Positions 61,703 to 64,000 of a stretch of 64,000 nucleotides of DNA are shown here, in pieces. Both the position numbers and the translations under genes were made by a program. The notes under the pieces were generated by a model. The model made no database searches, was not told where the DNA came from, and saw only the letters and a list, made by a program, of their open reading frames with translations. The stretch is from Methylocystis sp. MJC1 (GTDB lineage: Bacteria; Pseudomonadota; Alphaproteobacteria; Rhizobiales; Beijerinckiaceae). Positions within the stretch are counted from its first letter, which is position 1, and the number at the start of each line of letters is the position of its first letter. The DNA is taken from NCBI RefSeq assembly GCF_026427715.1, contig NZ_CP107558.1:2655001-2719000 (forward strand). Reading direction: 5' to 3'.

Positions 61703-62785
61703 TCACCTCAGCTTGAGGGTCGAAAGACCCATGAGCGCCAGAACGAAGGCGATGACCCAGAAGCGGATGACGATCTGCGGCTCCTTCCAGCCCTTCTTTT
61801 CAAAGTGATGATGGATCGGCGCCATCAAGAAGATGCGCTTGCCGGTCGCCTTGAAATAGGCGACCTGAATGATCACCGAGGCGCCTTCGAGCACGAAGAG
61901 CCCGCCGACGATGACCAGCACGAACTCCTGCTTCACCGCGACGGCGACAGCGCCGAGCAATCCGCCGAGCGCGAGCGAGCCGGTGTCGCCCATGAAGATT
62001 TGCGCAGGCGGCGCGTTGAACCACAGGAATCCGAGCCCCGCGCCGATCATCGCGGAACAGACGATGGTCAGCTCGCCCGCGCCCGCGACGTAATTGACGC
62101 CGAGATAGTTCGAGAAGATCGAATTGCCGACGAGATAGGCGAAGATCGCGAATGTGCCGACTGCGATCATCGAGGGCACGATGGCGAGGCCGTCGAGACC
62201 ATCGGTGAGATTGACGCAATTGCCCGCGGCGACGATGACGAAAGCGCCGAAGACGATAAAGAACAGGCCAAGCGAGCCGACGTAACCCTTCACCATCGGT
62301 ATGGCGAGATTCGACATGTTCTCGCCGCCCACTTTCATCATCAGATAGCAGGCGACGCCGGCGGCGAGAAACTCGAGCGCAAGGCGCGCCTTGCCGGAGA
62401 AGCCGGCATGCGATTGCTTCGTCACCTTGAGGTAATCGTCGTAAAAGCCGATCGCGCCGAAGGACGCCGTGACGAAGAGCACGATCCACACATAATAGTT
62501 GCGCAGATTGGCCCACAGCAGCGTTGCGGCGATGAGGCCGGAGAGGATCATCAGCCCGCCCATGGTGGGCGTGCCTTTTTTGGTCAGAAGATGCGACTCG
62601 GGGCCGTCCTCGCGGATCGGCTGGCCCTTGCCCTGCTTGAGGCGCAGCGCCGCGATAATATTCGGGCCAAAGAAGAAGACGAAGAACAGCGCCGTCGCCG
62701 CCGCCATGGCGGCCCGGAAGGTGATGTAGCGGAAAATGTTGAGCGGACTGTAGAGATAAGACAGATCCGCAAGCAGCGTCAGCAT
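61703..62785 (-). CDS. mraY: Phospho-N-acetylmuramoyl-pentapeptide transferase
   Basis: This 360-residue membrane enzyme makes lipid I. It has ten spans, the acidic [18 protein letters not shown] and [12 protein letters not shown] motifs, and the histidine-rich [11 protein letters not shown] loop. The start at 62785 ([12 protein letters not shown]) gives the usual N-terminus; it is 10 bp after the murF stop. Confidence 0.97.
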   Translation of the reverse strand: MLTLLADLSYLYSPLNIFRYITFRAAMAAATALFFVFFFGPNIIAALRLKQGKGQPIREDGPESHLLTKKGTPTMGGLMILSGLIAATLLWANLRNYYVWIVLFVTASFGAIGFYDDYLKVTKQSHAGFSGKARLALEFLAAGVACYLMMKVGGENMSNLAIPMVKGYVGSLGLFFIVFGAFVIVAAGNCVNLTDGLDGLAIVPSMIAVGTFAIFAYLVGNSIFSNYLGVNYVAGAGELTIVCSAMIGAGLGFLWFNAPPAQIFMGDTGSLALGGLLGAVAVAVKQEFVLVIVGGLFVLEGASVIIQVAYFKATGKRIFLMAPIHHHFEKKGWKEPQIVIRFWVIAFVLALMGLSTLKLR

Positions 62786-62795
62786 ACAGTAGTCC

Positions 62796-64000
62796 TCAAC
62801 TGGCCATCTCGGGCGCGAATTTGGCTTTCGCCGCAGCGACAATCCTCGACATGCGCGACCCGTTGGAGCCCTTGATCATGACGACGTCCCCCGACCGAAT
62901 TGCGGCGAGGATGGGCTCTTCCAGCTCCAGAGCCGTGGCGCGATGGGCGGCGCGCATGGGCTCCGGCGCAGCGTAAAAGAGCTGCTGCATCAGCGGCCCA
63001 GCCGTGAACAGCAGATCAACCTTGGCTCGCGCGACGTCCTCCGCCAGCGCAGCGTGTAGATTCCCGCCTTCTGGACCAAGCTCCAACATGTCGCCGAGCA
63101 CGGCGATGCGGCGTCCGCCCGCGCCCGGCACCGCCGCGGCAAGCAGCTCCAGCGCCGCGCGCATGGAGGTCGGATTGGCGTTGTAGCTCTCGTCGATGAG
63201 CGTGAAGGAGCCCTCCGCGACGGGAAGCGTTTCGCGCTGGCCGCGCCCCGTGGGCGGCGCGAAATCGACGAGCGTCGCGGCGGCCTCTTCGAGATCGAGA
63301 TCGAAAGAAACGGCGACGAGCAGCGCGGCAAGCGAATTGAGCGCGATGTGCTTGCCGGGCGCGCCGATGCGATAGGTAAGACGCCGGCCGAGAATCTCCG
63401 CCTCGACCTCGCAGCCGCCGTCGGTCTGCTTATATGCAATGAGCCGCGCCTGCGCGCCGTCGGCCTCGCCGAAATCGAGAACATGTCCCGCGTAAGGCGC
63501 CGCCGCGGCGGCGAGCTGCTCATATTCCGCGTCATCGCGATTGATGATTGCGACGCCGCCTTCGAGGCCCGCAAAGATTTCCGCCTTGGCGTCGGCGATG
63601 GCCTCGAGAGAGGCGAAATGTTCGAGATGCACGGGCGCGACGCGCGTCACCACCGCGACATGGGGGCGAACCTGCCCGACGAGGCCGGCGATTTCGCCGG
63701 CGTGATTCATGCCGATCTCGAAAACGCCATAGCGCGACGAAGCCGGCATCCGCGCCAGCGACAGCGACACGCCCCATTGATTATTGTAAGAAGCCGCGGA
63801 GGCGTGCGTGGCGCCAAAATGCGCCAGCATCAGCCGCGTCATGTCCTTCGTCGAGGTCTTGCCGACCGAGCCGGTGATGGCGGCGATGAAGGCGGCCGTG
63901 CGGTCGCGCGCGCGCATGCCGAGAAGCTCCAGCGAACGCTGCACGTCCTTGACGACGAAAAGCGGCCCGGCGCCTGCAAGCTCACGCGCATGTTCTTCGT
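62796..64000 (-). CDS. murF: UDP-MurNAc-tripeptide--D-Ala-D-Ala ligase, 5' end outside window
   Basis: The frame runs from the window edge, so the true N-terminus is missing. The first visible residues include [20 protein letters not shown], then the ATP loop [29 protein letters not shown] and [15 protein letters not shown]. These identify MurF, which adds D-Ala-D-Ala. About 400 residues are present of an expected 460-470. It leads directly into mraY. Confidence 0.96.
   Translation of the reverse strand, partial: EEHARELAGAGPLFVVKDVQRSLELLGMRARDRTAAFIAAITGSVGKTSTKDMTRLMLAHFGATHASAASYNNQWGVSLSLARMPASSRYGVFEIGMNHAGEIAGLVGQVRPHVAVVTRVAPVHLEHFASLEAIADAKAEIFAGLEGGVAIINRDDAEYEQLAAAAAPYAGHVLDFGEADGAQARLIAYKQTDGGCEVEAEILGRRLTYRIGAPGKHIALNSLAALLVAVSFDLDLEEAAATLVDFAPPTGRGQRETLPVAEGSFTLIDESYNANPTSMRAALELLAAAVPGAGGRRIAVLGDMLELGPEGGNLHAALAEDVARAKVDLLFTAGPLMQQLFYAAPEPMRAAHRATALELEEPILAAIRSGDVVMIKGSNGSRMSRIVAAAKAKFAPEMAS

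Noticed and set aside
60233..62875. An 880-codon open frame on the plus strand opposite murD and mraY
   Set aside because: It is a GC-driven antisense shadow: composition is Arg/Asp/Glu-rich without domains, and the minus-strand frames encode clear MurD and MraY.

Overview
The window is a GC-rich chromosomal segment of an alphaproteobacterium, most probably of the Rhizobiales (Hyphomicrobiales). The evidence is the gene order: cmk-aroA, dcd next to metZ under a SAM-II riboswitch, yajC-secD-secF followed by two homologues of complex I assembly factors, regB/regA, dnaA next to rpsT, coaBC-dut, and a dcw cell-wall/division cluster running into lpxC and bamD. A methanotroph-type family (Methylocystaceae/Beijerinckiaceae) is a guess from protein style only; no methane-oxidation gene is present.

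Layout. 0.4-2.5 kb: a membrane-anchored M23 peptidase. 2.5-6.2 kb (minus strand): aroA-cmk, gluQ and two small acyl-carrier-protein-like genes that lack the phosphopantetheine serine. 6.4-7.8 kb: a small accessory patch with a frameshifted hicA plus hicB, tRNA-Gly(CCC) and a decayed DUF5131 phage-type gene. 7.9-11.9 kb: a sensor kinase, dcd, and metZ with its SAM-II riboswitch. 12.0-16.7 kb (minus strand): an accessory unit of a TonB-dependent receptor, three DUF2946-like exported proteins and two small proteins, lying between metZ and apaG; it may serve metal (copper) uptake. 16.9-26.6 kb: apaG, argE, a Gly/His-rich secreted protein, yajC-secDF, NDUFAF3/NDUFAF6 homologues, the RegB/RegA redox two-component system and mmcB. 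26.6-29.7 kb: a polyamine-binding-type protein, an intact IS3-family (IS407-group) element inserted in a palindromic repeat, and a J-domain protein.

29.8-46.3 kb: dnaA, rpsT, an enoyl-CoA hydratase, an Rrf2-type regulator, dut, coaBC, recF, DUF3422, xseB, a cation diffusion facilitator with a long cytosolic tail, gloA, a ribbon-helix-helix-like protein, DedA, DUF2244, nth, a Phd/PemK-type toxin-antitoxin pair and recN. Two copies of a roughly 170-bp dispersed repeat lie in inverted orientation near 38.9 and 46.5 kb.

46.6-64.0 kb (all minus strand): bamD and lpxC, then the dcw cluster read from high to low coordinates: murF (cut by the window end), mraY, murD, ftsW, murG, murC, murB, a GT-C-like membrane protein, ddl, ftsQ, ftsA, ftsZ. 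Most junctions in this cluster overlap or are very short. The exceptions are a palindromic repeat between murC and murB and the extra membrane-protein gene between murB and ddl.

No single large, clearly new defence or biosynthetic system is visible. The best leads are the serine-less carrier-protein pair next to gluQ with its nearby operator-like palindrome, the TonB/DUF2946 unit, the extra gene in the dcw cluster, the BamD without a lipobox cysteine, and the 11-bp palindrome between regB and regA.
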